Of a stretch of 64,000 bases of DNA, positions 37,963 through 47,699 are shown one piece after another. The DNA is taken from positions 385,333 to 449,332 of the forward strand of contig NZ_JAHKNI010000001.1 in the NCBI RefSeq assembly GCF_018860155.1. Reading direction: 5' to 3'. Every line of letters begins with the position of its first letter. Within the stretch, counting starts at the first letter, position 1. The notes beneath the pieces were generated by a model. That model saw only the letters and a list, made by a program, of their open reading frames with translations, did not search any database and was not told the DNA's origin. Position numbers and translations under genes: made by a program. The stretch comes from Nocardia albiluteola. Its GTDB lineage: Bacteria; Actinomycetota; Actinomycetes; Mycobacteriales; Mycobacteriaceae.

Positions 37963-39378
37963 ATGGACGTAATCTCTTCGCAGACACCACAAGATGCCAG
38001 CGCAACGGATGCCGGCCCGGAGGGCGTCGCGGCCTCGCTGGCCGGGATATTCGGAACCGATGTCGGCCCGGTCCGCATCGTCGGCGCCGATCCCCTGACA
38101 CCGTCGGTACACCGGCTGGGTGATGCCTCGGCCGCCGCGATCGCCGCCTTCGGCCAGCAGATCGCCGCGCTCGCGGGCAAGACACCGGTCACGGTGCACA
38201 CCGATGCCGCCATCGACCAGCTCCGCGCCGCCTTTCTCACCACGCTCAACGGCCAAGGCGCACACGGGCTCGCCGAGGATCCGGCAGCGCTGGGCAACAA
38301 CAACTTCTACGCCGCCCGCGACAACCGCTGGATCTTTCTGATCACCACCTTCCCGCATCAGCGCGACGCGGTCTGCCGAGTGCTGAACACTCCCCCGTTC
38401 GCCGACCGCATCGCCGAGGCCACCGCGCACTGGGACGCATTCGCGCTCGAGGACGCGGTCTGCGCGGCCGGTGGTGTGGCGGCGGTGGTACGCAGCGCCG
38501 ACGAATGGCGCAGCCTGCCGGTCGGCCGGGACAGCATGGCGCACCCGGTGGTGCGGATCGACCGGATCGGCGAGGCCGAACCGCGCCCACTCCCCGGCGC
38601 CCTGCGGTGGCCGCCACTGCAGGGGCTGCGCATGGTCGACCTCACCCACGTGATCGCGGGGCCGGTAGCGACGAAGCTGCTGGCCACGTTCGGTGCGGAT
38701 GTCCTGCACGTCAGCCGGCCGGACCTACCCGACCCCGTCGCGATGATCGCGTTGACCGGCGGCGGCAAGCGAAACGCCTACTGCGATGTGCGGGATCCGA
38801 ACCAGGCCGCCCGGCTACGCGAGATCGCCGGTGCGGCGGACGTTTTCGTCGATTCCTACCGCGGGATGGCCGCGCGCGGCTTCGCGGCGCACGACCTCGC
38901 CGCGGCGAATCCCGGGATCGTCACGCTCGAATACCACTGCTGGGGTGCGGACGGCCCCTGGGCGGCACGCGGCGGTTTCGACCAACTCGCCTGCTCGGCA
39001 ACCGGTTTCGCGCTCGAGGAGGCGGTCGACGGCAGGCCCTCACTCCCGCCGACATACCTGCTCAACGACTATCTCGCCGCCTACCTCGGCGCCGCCGGAA
39101 CCGTCGCCGCACTGCGCCGCCGGGCCGTCGAGGGCGGCAGCTGGCGCGTGCGGGTGGACCTCGCCCGGGTCTGCACCTGGGTGCAGGATCTCGGCTCTTT
39201 CGCACCCGAGCGGATTCGTTCCCTGCCTCGCCCCGGCGCCGCATCGGTCCCCGTACACACCGTGCGCGGCCCGCTCGGCACCCTCGTCGAACCGGAGATT
39301 CCGATCGAATTCAGCGGCCTGCCGACGCCTACGCCGGGTGCTCCCGCACTACTGGGCACCTCCCCGCTGCGGTGGTGA
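37963..39378 (+). CDS. CaiB/BaiF family III CoA transferase
   Basis: 471 residues. The family core starts at about 220 with LRMVDLTHVIAGPVATKLLATFGADV, then VRDPNQAARLREIAGAADVFVDSYR, which contains the position of the catalytic Asp. The N-terminal 210 residues (TPEN-like region with NNNFYAARDNRWIF) also belong to the fold in this subtype. GGAGG lies just before ATG 37963. The enzyme moves CoA between carboxylic acids; which acid is unknown. Probably under the divergent IclR. Confidence 0.85.
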   Translation: MDVISSQTPQDASATDAGPEGVAASLAGIFGTDVGPVRIVGADPLTPSVHRLGDASAAAIAAFGQQIAALAGKTPVTVHTDAAIDQLRAAFLTTLNGQGAHGLAEDPAALGNNNFYAARDNRWIFLITTFPHQRDAVCRVLNTPPFADRIAEATAHWDAFALEDAVCAAGGVAAVVRSADEWRSLPVGRDSMAHPVVRIDRIGEAEPRPLPGALRWPPLQGLRMVDLTHVIAGPVATKLLATFGADVLHVSRPDLPDPVAMIALTGGGKRNAYCDVRDPNQAARLREIAGAADVFVDSYRGMAARGFAAHDLAAANPGIVTLEYHCWGADGPWAARGGFDQLACSATGFALEEAVDGRPSLPPTYLLNDYLAAYLGAAGTVAALRRRAVEGGSWRVRVDLARVCTWVQDLGSFAPERIRSLPRPGAASVPVHTVRGPLGTLVEPEIPIEFSGLPTPTPGAPALLGTSPLRW

Positions 39379-39553
39379 CCGCACAACGACGCGTGGATCG
39401 CGGGCAGGGCCCCGTCAGTGCTCTCCTGCGATATCAGCTGTCCCGCAACGGGTTCGAACGCCTCACCGGTGAAGGGCCGACCGCGGCACCGCGGCCGTAC
39501 CGGCGTCTCGGGCGTCCGGTGCGTCTCGGCGACTCGTGCCCGAGGGCTCGGGA

Positions 39554-40789
39554 TTACTCGCCGCCGGGCACGGTGACGGGCTGGTCCCAGTCGATCTCGT
39601 AGTAGTGCGTGTGGCGAAACATCTGCTCCGGGTCGGGGAGGGCAGGCTTGCCCGTCGCGGCGCCTTCGGCCTTGGCCTTGTTCGCACCCCGGGCGCCGGC
39701 GGCGATCGCCTCCACCCTGGGGCGGCGAAGCTGCTCGTAGGCGGCGAAAGCCTCGGGGATGGACAGGTCGCGCAGGCAGCGGGCGAGTTCGACGGCACTC
39801 TCGATGGCCAGCGAGGCACCCTGTCCGGAGCTTGAGGAGGGCGCGTGAGCCGAATCGCCGACCAGCACGACGCGGCCGCGGTGCCAGGTCGGTACGGACG
39901 GCATCAGTTCCATCGGGCCGACAACCGTCAGGTCCTCGGGTGCGGTGTGCGCGAGCAGGGTCTCGCCAGGCAGGTGGCCGGCGTACAGCTCGCGCAGCTG
40001 ACTCAGCCATCCGGCGGCGGTGGTCTCGTGGGTTTCGGCACTGGTCAGCCGCTCGGGACGCGGGAGACTGGCGAACCAGGCAACGTTTCCCTCGGGGTTC
40101 CCGGGGTCCGGGTCGTCCTGGCCACCACGACCGACGCCGAGCAGCGCAGCGGCCGGAACATGGTAGTAGCCGAGGAAGGTCTGCCCGAACGCGAAATACA
40201 TCATCTCGTGCTTGGTCTGCACATCGCTGCCGCGGGCGATGCCGCCGAAGCTGAGCACACCGCCGTACTCCGGCCCGGGGGCGTCGGCGTCGATGAGCGT
40301 GCGCACGGTGGAACGAATGCCGTCGGCACCGATCAGGATGTCGGCCGTGGCGGTGCTGCCGTCGGCGAACGTGGCGGTCACCGCGTCCTCGGTCTGGGCG
40401 ATCGAGACGAGTTTCTTGTTGTACTCGAAGCGAATTCCGCTCGCTGCCGCGTGATCGGCAAGGGCTCGGAACAGCTCGGCGCGCGCCATAACCTTCGTGC
40501 CCGGCAGATCCGGGAAGCCGGCGAACTCGGTGAAGATGTTGCCGCTGGCATCGCCGAAGGTCTGCCCCGGAATCTCGATCCCGAGCGAGTCGAGGACGTG
40601 CTCGCAGTCGATGGCGGCCAGCGCACGCTGTCCGTTCGGAGCCAGGCTCAGGCCCGCGCCGACACCGTCGGCGGCGACCGGGTAGCGCTCATAGACGGTG
40701 GCGTCGATGCCGGCCTTGCGCAATGCCAGCGCGATCACCGATCCCGCTACGCCGCCGCCGATCACCAAGGCCGTTGTTGCCGTATTCAT
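39554..40789 (-). CDS. FAD-dependent monooxygenase (aromatic hydroxylase type)
   Basis: 411 residues, group A flavoprotein monooxygenase: GGGVAG at 11-16 for FAD, a central LIGADGIRSTVR (DG motif) and RVVLVGDSAHAPSSSSGQG for FAD ribityl binding. It resembles TetX- and salicylate-hydroxylase-like enzymes. AGGAG lies before ATG 40789. A promoter with paired ACTAGT elements lies upstream. Confidence 0.88.
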   Translation of the reverse strand: MNTATTALVIGGGVAGSVIALALRKAGIDATVYERYPVAADGVGAGLSLAPNGQRALAAIDCEHVLDSLGIEIPGQTFGDASGNIFTEFAGFPDLPGTKVMARAELFRALADHAAASGIRFEYNKKLVSIAQTEDAVTATFADGSTATADILIGADGIRSTVRTLIDADAPGPEYGGVLSFGGIARGSDVQTKHEMMYFAFGQTFLGYYHVPAAALLGVGRGGQDDPDPGNPEGNVAWFASLPRPERLTSAETHETTAAGWLSQLRELYAGHLPGETLLAHTAPEDLTVVGPMELMPSVPTWHRGRVVLVGDSAHAPSSSSGQGASLAIESAVELARCLRDLSIPEAFAAYEQLRRPRVEAIAAGARGANKAKAEGAATGKPALPDPEQMFRHTHYYEIDWDQPVTVPGGE

Positions 40790-40823
40790 TTCGTTCTCCT
40801 ATCCGGTTGCTCCGCGTAGGGGA

Positions 40824-40858
40824 ATAGTAACTACATAACTAGTGTCTTTGCAACTAGT
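40824..40858 (-). promoter_or_regulatory. Monooxygenase promoter with repeated AACTAGT
   Basis: On the minus strand TTGCAA (40848-40853) and TACTAT (40824-40829) are a -35/-10 pair with 18-bp spacing. AACTAGT occurs at 40837-40843 and 40852-40858, 15 bp apart, covering the -35 and spacer, as a repressor site would. Confidence 0.5.
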
Positions 40859-41199
40859 CATTCGGATACTGGTCTTGCTGGATCGGCCGGAGGCTGGTGC
40901 GGCCGCAACCTCTGCGCGGATCACCCTCACGGCGGCGGTGGAACTTGTTGCTGACTACTCGGGACGACCGGTGTCCGTCGGTGTGGCCGCTGCGGGTGCC
41001 GACCGGGTCGGCGGTGCCGTTGTCATCGACTGCAGTAGTTTTGCTGACTAACCGAAATGGATGGATTAATCGTTCTCAATGTCAATTAAGCTGCAGTACA
41101 TCGCCAATAATGCAGCCCTAATCTTGATTAGCTTTGAATTTGCTGATGGCGGGTGAATTGTCTACTCTTGCTGGCGTCCGGTCGGATCATCAAAGAAGG
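40859..41199. other. Gap without a gene, AT-richer than its surroundings
   Basis: 340 bp, with a clearly AT-rich stretch around 41040-41150. Candidate plus-strand promoter for the next gene (TCTACT near 41160 as -10). No coding frame is supported. Confidence 0.45.
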
Positions 41200-42690
41200 A
41201 TGTCGACAGTGAGCAGTGTTGCCCGGAAGCGGGTCGTGGTTATCGGGGCTGGATTCGGGGGGTTGGCGATGGGATCCGCGCTACGCCGGGCGGGCGTCGA
41301 GGACTTCGTCATCGTCGACAAGGGGGAGGAGGTCGGCGGGGTGTGGCGGGACAACACCTATCCGGGTTGCTCGTGTGACATTCCGTCGCACCTGTATTCG
41401 CTATCGGCGCGCCCGTACCGCAGCGCGCGGACCCGGTATCCGCAGCAGGATGAGATCCTCGGCTATCTGCGCGATTTCGTTGTGGCAGAGGGTCTTCGCC
41501 CGCATCTGCGCCTGGGTGTCGCCGCGCGGGAGGCTCGCTACGACGAGTCCGGCACCTGGACCCTCACCTTCGGCGACGGTGTCGAATTGCACGCGGACGC
41601 GGTCATTTTCGCGGTCGGACAGCTGCATCGTCCGCACCTGCCGGACATTCCGGGCCGGGAAGTGTTCACCGGTGCGTCCTTCCATTCCGCGCGCTGGGAC
41701 CATTCGGCGTCGTTGCGTGGCCGTGCGGTGGCGGTGGTAGGGACCGGATCCAGTGGTAGCCAACTGATCCCGCACGTCGCCGCGGTCGCGGAGCGGGTCG
41801 CGGTCTACCAGCGAACGCCGCACTGGGTGCTGCCCAAGCCCCGGGCGGACTTCGGTCCCGTGTCCAGCCGGGCCCTGGCGATACCGGGAATGCACGCGCT
41901 GTACCGCAAGGCGTTGTATTACGGGGCGGATCTGACGCTCACCCCGCTACTTCGGGCGGGTTTGCCGGCCGACCTCGCCGAAACGGTCGCCCGGGTCCAT
42001 CTGCGCCGGCAGGTGCCCGATCCGGGGCTGCGCATGGCGCTCACCCCCGGCTATCCGATCGGCGCGAAGCGAATCCTGTTCGACAGCAGCATCTTCCATG
42101 CGTTGCAACAGGAGAACGTTGAACTGGTGACCGATCCGATCCGGCAGATCACGGCCGATGGAATCGAAGCCGCCGACGGGCGGCATCGCCACCACGAGGT
42201 CATCGTATTCGCTACCGGATTCCGTGCCTCGGAGTTCCTCGCCCCGATCACCGTCCACGGCCGCGGCGGCGCTTTGCTGGGCGAGCGGTGGACCGACGGG
42301 GCGGAGGCATTTCTCGGATTGGCGGTGCCGCAGTTTCCGAATATGTTCCTCATCGCCGGCCCGAACACATTCCTGAGCACGGGCTCGAACCCGGGGATGA
42401 AGGAGCGTCAGATCCGGTACATCATGAAATGCCTGCGCTGGCAGGACGAGTCCGGATTGCCGGCGATCGAGGTGAACCCCGCGGCCGCCGCCCGATACCG
42501 GCAATGGCTGCACCGAGAACTCGCCTCGACCGTTCTAGGTGCGGAGGTGCCCAGCTGGTACAAGGACGCCACCGGTGCGATCACCAATCCGTGGCCGGCC
42601 TCGGCGCGGAAATTCGCCCGGATGACCACCGCCCACCCTGTCGAATCATTCCATGCGGTCGAGGTCAGCGCCCACGGTGCCGTGTGTTGA
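41200..42690 (+). CDS. Flavin-containing Baeyer-Villiger-type monooxygenase
   Basis: 496 residues with FAD motif GAGFGG (16-21), the BVMO fingerprint FTGASFHSARW (156-166), NADPH motif GTGSSGSQ and late PGMKERQIRYI. BVMOs insert oxygen next to ketones to give esters or lactones. The fingerprint's last residues (WD, not WP) vary in the family. AAGG precedes ATG 41200 very closely; GTG 41209 with 9-nt spacing is an alternative start. Confidence 0.88.
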   Translation: MSTVSSVARKRVVVIGAGFGGLAMGSALRRAGVEDFVIVDKGEEVGGVWRDNTYPGCSCDIPSHLYSLSARPYRSARTRYPQQDEILGYLRDFVVAEGLRPHLRLGVAAREARYDESGTWTLTFGDGVELHADAVIFAVGQLHRPHLPDIPGREVFTGASFHSARWDHSASLRGRAVAVVGTGSSGSQLIPHVAAVAERVAVYQRTPHWVLPKPRADFGPVSSRALAIPGMHALYRKALYYGADLTLTPLLRAGLPADLAETVARVHLRRQVPDPGLRMALTPGYPIGAKRILFDSSIFHALQQENVELVTDPIRQITADGIEAADGRHRHHEVIVFATGFRASEFLAPITVHGRGGALLGERWTDGAEAFLGLAVPQFPNMFLIAGPNTFLSTGSNPGMKERQIRYIMKCLRWQDESGLPAIEVNPAAAARYRQWLHRELASTVLGAEVPSWYKDATGAITNPWPASARKFARMTTAHPVESFHAVEVSAHGAVC

Positions 42691-42700
42691 TCGTGTCCCG

Positions 42701-42925
42701 CTACTCGACGGGCGCGTCCGCCAGCTGCCGTATCCGCTGCATCTCGAGCATGGTGAATCGGCCCATCCGCTGTACGGTCGCCTCTCCGACGCCGCACCGT
42801 ATCGCATTAGCCCCGGCTTCGAGCTTGCGACGCATCGCCTCGCGGTAGTCGGGATCCTCGCCCGAGGTCATCTCGATGGTCATCATGCACGACGCGAGAA
42901 CTCGTAAGGCCTCGGCCCGCTGCAT
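42701..42925 (-). CDS. Small hypothetical protein, 74 residues
   Basis: Unrecognised helical protein with six internal methionines and an Arg/Glu-rich middle. ATG 42925 has AAAGGGA 7 nt upstream, and the gene converges on the BVMO gene, 10 bp apart. Function unknown. Confidence 0.55.
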   Translation of the reverse strand: MQRAEALRVLASCMMTIEMTSGEDPDYREAMRRKLEAGANAIRCGVGEATVQRMGRFTMLEMQRIRQLADAPVE

Positions 42926-43194
42926 GATCCAATCCCTTTCGTTGTGAGAAAGCCCGGTTTCAGGTCGGGGCGGAACCATTTGCGCGATCCCTCGATTCGG
43001 TCACCGACCGTTTCGTCCTGTCGCTGGAGAGCCTATCCTCGACCCGGTGTCCTGTGTAGGCCAGGCGGAGGAGCCCTTGTGATCCGGCACGGCAGGCTCC
43101 TCCAATCTTGTACCGTCACAGGGAGTATGGCCCGACCGAATGCTATCGCTCGCTCGTCGGCGTCGCCGCGAGCCGGGCTGCGAGGGGAACCGAC

Positions 43195-43992
43195 ATGTCC
43201 ACCGAGCGCAAGACCGAGTTTCGAACAGACATCCCACACTCCGCCAGGATCTGGAACTACTGGATGGGCGGTAAGGACAACTACGAAATCGACCAAGTGG
43301 TCGGTGATGCCAGCCTGGAAATCGATCCGGACATCGCCACCATGGCGATCGAAAGCCGCAAGTTCCTCATCCGCGCGGTCACACACCTGGCTCGCGAGGC
43401 CGGCATCACGCAGTTCCTGGATATCGGCACCGGCCTGCCGACCATGCGGAACACCCATGAAGCGGCCCAGGAGGTCGTGCCGGAGGCCAAGATCGTCTAC
43501 GTCGACAACGATCCGCTGGTACTCGTTCACGCCCGCGCGCTGCTGATCAGCGCCACCGATGAGGGAGTCGCCGAGTATGTCGAGGCCGACTACCACGAGC
43601 CGGAAAAGATCATCGCCGCCGCCCGCGAGGTCCTGGATTTCGACCTGCCGATCGCGGTGATGTTCATGGGCGTGCTCGGCCACGCCCGGTCGTATGACGA
43701 TCTACTTCGTATCGTCCACACGATGCTGGCCGCGGCGCCCAGCGGCAGCTACCTCGTGTATTGGGATGGCACCGACGACAGCGAAGCTTACGTGACGCTG
43801 TGTGAGGAATACACCAAATCCGGTGGCGTGCCGTATGTTCCGCGCACACAGCGGGAGCTGTCCGCGGTCTTCGAGGGTCTGGAGCTGCTCGACCCGGGCT
43901 TCGGGCCGATGGCAGAGTGGGGCATTCCAGCCGGACAGCTCGATCGGGTGCCCAAGATCGCCGCATACGGCGGCGTCGCCCGCAAGCCCTGA
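43195..43992 (+). CDS. SAM-dependent methyltransferase (DUF574 type)
   Basis: 265 residues of the actinobacterial DUF574/Methyltransf_19 family: typical start PHSARIWNYWMGGKDNYEID and the SAM motif FLDIGTGLPTMRNTHE. GAGGGG lies 8 nt before ATG 43195. The family is expanded in actinomycetes; substrates are largely unknown. Confidence 0.88.
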   Translation: MSTERKTEFRTDIPHSARIWNYWMGGKDNYEIDQVVGDASLEIDPDIATMAIESRKFLIRAVTHLAREAGITQFLDIGTGLPTMRNTHEAAQEVVPEAKIVYVDNDPLVLVHARALLISATDEGVAEYVEADYHEPEKIIAAAREVLDFDLPIAVMFMGVLGHARSYDDLLRIVHTMLAAAPSGSYLVYWDGTDDSEAYVTLCEEYTKSGGVPYVPRTQRELSAVFEGLELLDPGFGPMAEWGIPAGQLDRVPKIAAYGGVARKP

Positions 43993-44543
43993 TGTGCCGG
44001 CGCGCAGAGAGGCTGGATCACCGGTCAATCCGGCGGGCGTCGGCGCATGGCCCGACCCGGGAGCTGTCCCTCGGTGCGGGCGATGTCCCACGTTCGGGTG
44101 ATCAGGGTGCCGCGGTCGTCGATGTCGTTGCTGCGGGGAATGATTCCTGACATATCCCAGCGAGGACCGAGGGTCTGTCCTGCTCGATACGGCAGTGGAA
44201 AATATCGGCCTGCTGGGTGAGTTCGCCGGCGAAGCCGTTCTGCGTGCCGAGCCAGTCCCGCTGCTCGGGGGTGAGATCGGCTGCGCACCGCGCTGCAGGG
44301 TGCGACGCCACAGTCCATGGCAGTGCGCCATGTGGGCCGAGGTGCTCGACTCCGGGAGCGTCATGTGTCGGAACCTGCCTGTCGAGCCGGCACGGAATTC
44401 CGGGGTCCGGTGGCGTTCGTGAGTGCAGGACGATGCCGGCCCGGGCGAGTTGGTGGTAGGGCGCACCCGAGCGCTCGAGTAGTCTTGCTCACCCAGGCGC
44501 CGCTGCGCGCCGATCGGGGACACGGACGGGCGAGAGGGCTGGT
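43993..44543. other. 550-bp gap, one doubtful small frame
   Basis: On the minus strand GTG 44311 opens a 69-codon frame to 44102 (LTPEQRDWLGTQNGF near its start) whose codon use looks partly natural, then turns Ser/Thr/Ala-rich; a frameshift near 44160 would extend it. No start signal is convincing. Possibly a decayed gene. Confidence 0.35.
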
Positions 44544-45701
44544 GTGACGGGCGCGGGGATGGTCGGACTGTTCGCCGGGATCGGCGGACTGGAGCTCGGC
44601 CTGCGCGCGCACGGGTGGCGGGCCGAGCTGCTGTGTGAGATCGATTCCGGTGCGCAGGCGGTGTTGTCGGCGCGCTTTCCCGATGTCGAGCTGCACTCCG
44701 ATGTGACCAGGCTGCGCTCGCTGCCGTCCGGGACCGAGCTGGTGGCGGCGGGGTTTCCGTGCCAGGACCTGTCGCAGGCCGGGCGGACAGCGGGCATTAC
44801 CGGCTCGCGGTCGGGGCTGGTGGACGAGGTGTTCCGGCTGGTGCGCCGCCGGCGTGGCCCGCGCTGGCTGCTGATCGAGAATGTGCCGTTCATGCTGCAG
44901 CTGGGGCGTGGGCAGGCGATGCGGCACATCACCGCGGCGCTCGAGGACATGGGCTATACCTGGGCCTACCGGGTGGTGGACGCGCGCGCGTTCGGGCTGC
45001 CACAGCGGCGTCAGCGGGTGCTGATGCTGGCCTCGCGCACCGAGGACCCGCGCCCGGTGCTGTTCGGGTCCGATGCGGGTCCGCGCACCCTCGGGGATCC
45101 GGCGTGCGATCCGTGCGGTTTCTACTGGACCGAGGGGGTGCGCGGGCTGGGGTGGGCGGTCAATGCGGTGCCGACGCTGAAGGGTGGTTCGGGCCTGGGG
45201 ATCGCCAGCCCGCCCGCGGTGCGGCTGCCCTCGGGCGAGATCGTGACGCCGGGCATCGCCGATGCCGAACGGCTGCAGGGCTTTTCGCGGGATTGGACCG
45301 CACCCGCGCTGGACGCGCCCGGCGTCCGGTCCGGACACCGCTGGAAACTCGTGGGCAATGCGGTGAGCGTGCGCATGGCGACCTGGGTGGCCGGGCGCCT
45401 GGCCCAGCGGGCCGACGATCCGGTCCCCGACGATGTGCCGCTGTCGGGCCACCGCTGGCCCATCGCCGCCTGGGGCCGGGACGGGCGGGCCTACCGGGTC
45501 CCGGTGTCGAGCTGGCCCGTGCACGAGCCGTACGAGGATCTGCGCTGGTTCCTGGAGGACGCCCGGCTGCTCTCCGCGCGCGCGACCGCGGGCTTCCTAC
45601 GCCGCGCGGCCCGGGGCAGCCTGCGCTTCCCGCCGGGGTTCCTCGCCGATATGGAGGTCCATCTCCTGCGCATGGGAGGATTCCCGCAGGAGGCGGCGTG
45701 A
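44544..45701 (+). CDS. DNA (cytosine-5-)-methyltransferase
   Basis: 385 residues with the ordered m5C motifs: I FAGIGG (10-15), IV GFPCQ with catalytic Cys73, VI ENV (112-114), VIII QRRQRV, a variable target-recognition region, and X GNAVSVRMA. A 60-residue C-terminal extension after motif X is extra. It modifies cytosine in an unknown site. GTG 44544 follows a GAGAGGG. The Vsr nuclease 370 bp downstream is the functional partner: m5C deaminates to T and Vsr starts repair of the T:G mismatch. No restriction nuclease is nearby. Confidence 0.92.
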   Translation: MTGAGMVGLFAGIGGLELGLRAHGWRAELLCEIDSGAQAVLSARFPDVELHSDVTRLRSLPSGTELVAAGFPCQDLSQAGRTAGITGSRSGLVDEVFRLVRRRRGPRWLLIENVPFMLQLGRGQAMRHITAALEDMGYTWAYRVVDARAFGLPQRRQRVLMLASRTEDPRPVLFGSDAGPRTLGDPACDPCGFYWTEGVRGLGWAVNAVPTLKGGSGLGIASPPAVRLPSGEIVTPGIADAERLQGFSRDWTAPALDAPGVRSGHRWKLVGNAVSVRMATWVAGRLAQRADDPVPDDVPLSGHRWPIAAWGRDGRAYRVPVSSWPVHEPYEDLRWFLEDARLLSARATAGFLRRAARGSLRFPPGFLADMEVHLLRMGGFPQEAA

Positions 45702-46072
45702 GCGGAGCGCAGCGGAGCGAACCACCGACACAGTGCGCATCGCGCATGCCGGAGCCGAGCGCCAGCGAGGTGCAGGAATGAGCGAGCGCGGCGAGCTACA
45801 CGAAGGCCCAGGCAGACCTTGCTCATGCGGAGGAGCAGTGGTGGCGTGAGCAAGGGCATTGAGCGACTTGAAGACCCAGCCGAGCCCTCGCCTGTGTCGG
45901 AGAGAAGCGGCGGCATGAGAGAACTGGGCGAGCGGCAGAAGGTGCAGCCGGGCCCTCGCCTGCCGGAGCGAGGCGGCCGCATGAGCATGGGCTCTGGGCG
46001 AGCCGAAAGCGCAGCCGAGTCAGGGCCGGAGCATGAACACGCAGGCCCAGCGCTCGTGCCTGGTGGGACAGC
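45702..46072 (+). repeat. Degenerate repeats between methyltransferase and vsr
   Basis: A Pro/Glu/Arg-codon-like stretch built of imperfect units about 68 bp apart. Shared features are CAGCCG(A/G)G followed by CCCTCGCCTG and, later, GGCGGC(A/C)GCATGAG; the clearest units are at about 45862-45920 and 45926-45984, with weaker ones on both sides. A plus-strand frame of 85 codons (45819-46076) spans it and overlaps vsr by 4 nt, but its composition suggests repeat, not gene. Confidence 0.5.
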
Positions 46073-46540
46073 ATGAGCGCGAGTCGGCCGATCACCGATA
46101 CCGCGACCAGCGCCCGGATGTCCCGCCAGCGCCGCACGGGCACCGCACCCGAGACCGCGCTGCGCCGTGAGCTGCATCGGCGCGGCCGCCGGTACTTCGT
46201 CGACCGGGCCCCGCTGGCCGGGGTGCGCCGCCGGGCGGACATCGTGTTCCCACGCCTGCGCGTGGCGGTCTACGTGGACGGTTGCTTCTGGCACTGCTGC
46301 CCGGAACATGCCACGTACCCGAAGAACAACGCGCAGTGGTGGGCGGAGAAGCTGGCGGGCAACGTCGCGCGTGACCGCGACACCGATGCCCGCCTCGCCG
46401 CCGCCGGGTGGACCGTGGTGCGGGTCTGGGAACACGAGGACGCGGTCGCGGCCGCCGATCGGGTACAGGCCGCGCTGAGTTTACCCACCCCGTCGACTCC
46501 GCAGGCTCCGTCGACCAGCCATCCCCGTTCGCGTCGATGA
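46073..46540 (+). CDS. vsr: Very short patch repair endonuclease Vsr
   Basis: 155 residues. Vsr nicks 5' of the T in T:G mismatches caused by m5C deamination. ADIVF with the catalytic Asp56 and the GCFWH motif (70-74) with the family His are present; the next residues CCPEH replace the usual HGCP/HHHH, but the zinc-binding Cys/His set seems kept. GTGGGA precedes ATG 46073. The C-terminal tail is Pro/Ser-rich. Partner of the methyltransferase upstream. Confidence 0.92.
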   Translation: MSASRPITDTATSARMSRQRRTGTAPETALRRELHRRGRRYFVDRAPLAGVRRRADIVFPRLRVAVYVDGCFWHCCPEHATYPKNNAQWWAEKLAGNVARDRDTDARLAAAGWTVVRVWEHEDAVAAADRVQAALSLPTPSTPQAPSTSHPRSRR

Positions 46541-46690
46541 CACATGTTGTCAGAGCAATAGGCAATGATTGAGGTACCGGCCGTTCGGTATGCGGCCGGC
46601 AGTGACGAGCCGACGAATCGAGGGCGAGGGCACCGAGCAGGCGCGAGAACCACAACCGGAGCGTGTGACGACGCAAAGGGGGCGAGCGCG

Positions 46691-47491
46691 ATGACATGGA
46701 CCAAGCGGGCACTGGTGACGCCGAGCGGGCAGGTGTCGCGTTCCGCATTGCCCGTGCCCGAACGCGCCCGGCCGGTGGCGCGCGATCGTACCCGGGAGCT
46801 GCGGCTGTCCCTCGCGATCGCGATCGGCCTTGCCGGGATCTGCTACTCGTCGTGGTTACTGGAATTCGTGCTGCCGATCAGGGTGAATCCGGTGCGCACC
46901 TTCCTCAGCGAACTCGACGCGAGGGGTCGTCCGTACGCCTGGGTGTTCTCGGTCGCGGACACCGTGACCGGTGTGCTGGCGCTGGTGGCGGGTGTCGCGG
47001 GGCTGTACGCGTTCTCGCGGCGCCGGCTGTCCACGGCCGGATGGGCGGCGCTCGCGGTCTTCGGCGCGTCGACGATCGCCGACGCGCGGTTGCCGCTGCG
47101 CACGTGCAGGCCGGATCCGTGCACCCCGTCGCATAACGGGCTGTTCCCGCAGTTACATCAGATTCACGCGCTGACCAGCACGGTGGCGGTGACGGCGGTC
47201 TTCGTCGCGATGATCGCGTTCAGCGCGGCCGCGTTCCGGTACCGGCGCTGGCCGATACTGCGGCGCAGCGGGCTGTGGATCTTGATCGGAGGGTCCGCGG
47301 TGACGAGCTGGATGCTGATCGCGGACAATTTGGCGGGCAACTATGCCCTCGGCATCGCACAGCGCATTCAGATCGGGGCGATCTCGCTGTGGCTGGTCGC
47401 GCTGGCCGTGCAGATCGTCGTGGCCGAGCGGGTCGTCAGCGGCGCCGGGCGCGCACGGCCACCAGCGAGCGCGGGGCCGAGGAGGCCATGA
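46691..47491 (+). CDS. DUF998 membrane protein
   Basis: 266 residues with a basic cytoplasmic head of about 35 residues and about six membrane spans; the motif FLSELDARGRPYAWVF after the first span is typical of DUF998. AAGGGGG lies 8 nt before ATG 46691. No function is known for the family. Confidence 0.8.
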   Translation: MTWTKRALVTPSGQVSRSALPVPERARPVARDRTRELRLSLAIAIGLAGICYSSWLLEFVLPIRVNPVRTFLSELDARGRPYAWVFSVADTVTGVLALVAGVAGLYAFSRRRLSTAGWAALAVFGASTIADARLPLRTCRPDPCTPSHNGLFPQLHQIHALTSTVAVTAVFVAMIAFSAAAFRYRRWPILRRSGLWILIGGSAVTSWMLIADNLAGNYALGIAQRIQIGAISLWLVALAVQIVVAERVVSGAGRARPPASAGPRRP

Positions 47492-47699
47492 AGCCGGATG
47501 CGGCCATCGTGACCAACAGCGCCATCATGACTGCGAGGGTGAGGACTTCGCTGACTGTGTTCATGGCTCTACGGTCGCAGCCGCGCCTGTAAGCGGTCCG
47601 TGCGAAACATGGGTAAACCCTGAGAATTTCCGCCGAGCCGAAATTCGGTTGGCAGGACCGCGGGCGCCTGGCAGCCTGAACTCTCATACCCCGGTGCGT

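Noticed and set aside
44102..44318. Two overlapping small minus-strand frames
   Set aside because: Parts look natural but starts are poor and the frames break; left as doubtful gap content.
45819..46076. 85-codon frame overlapping vsr by 4 nt
   Set aside because: It translates the imperfect repeats; the overlap with vsr is tempting but the peptide is low-complexity, so it is kept as repeat.
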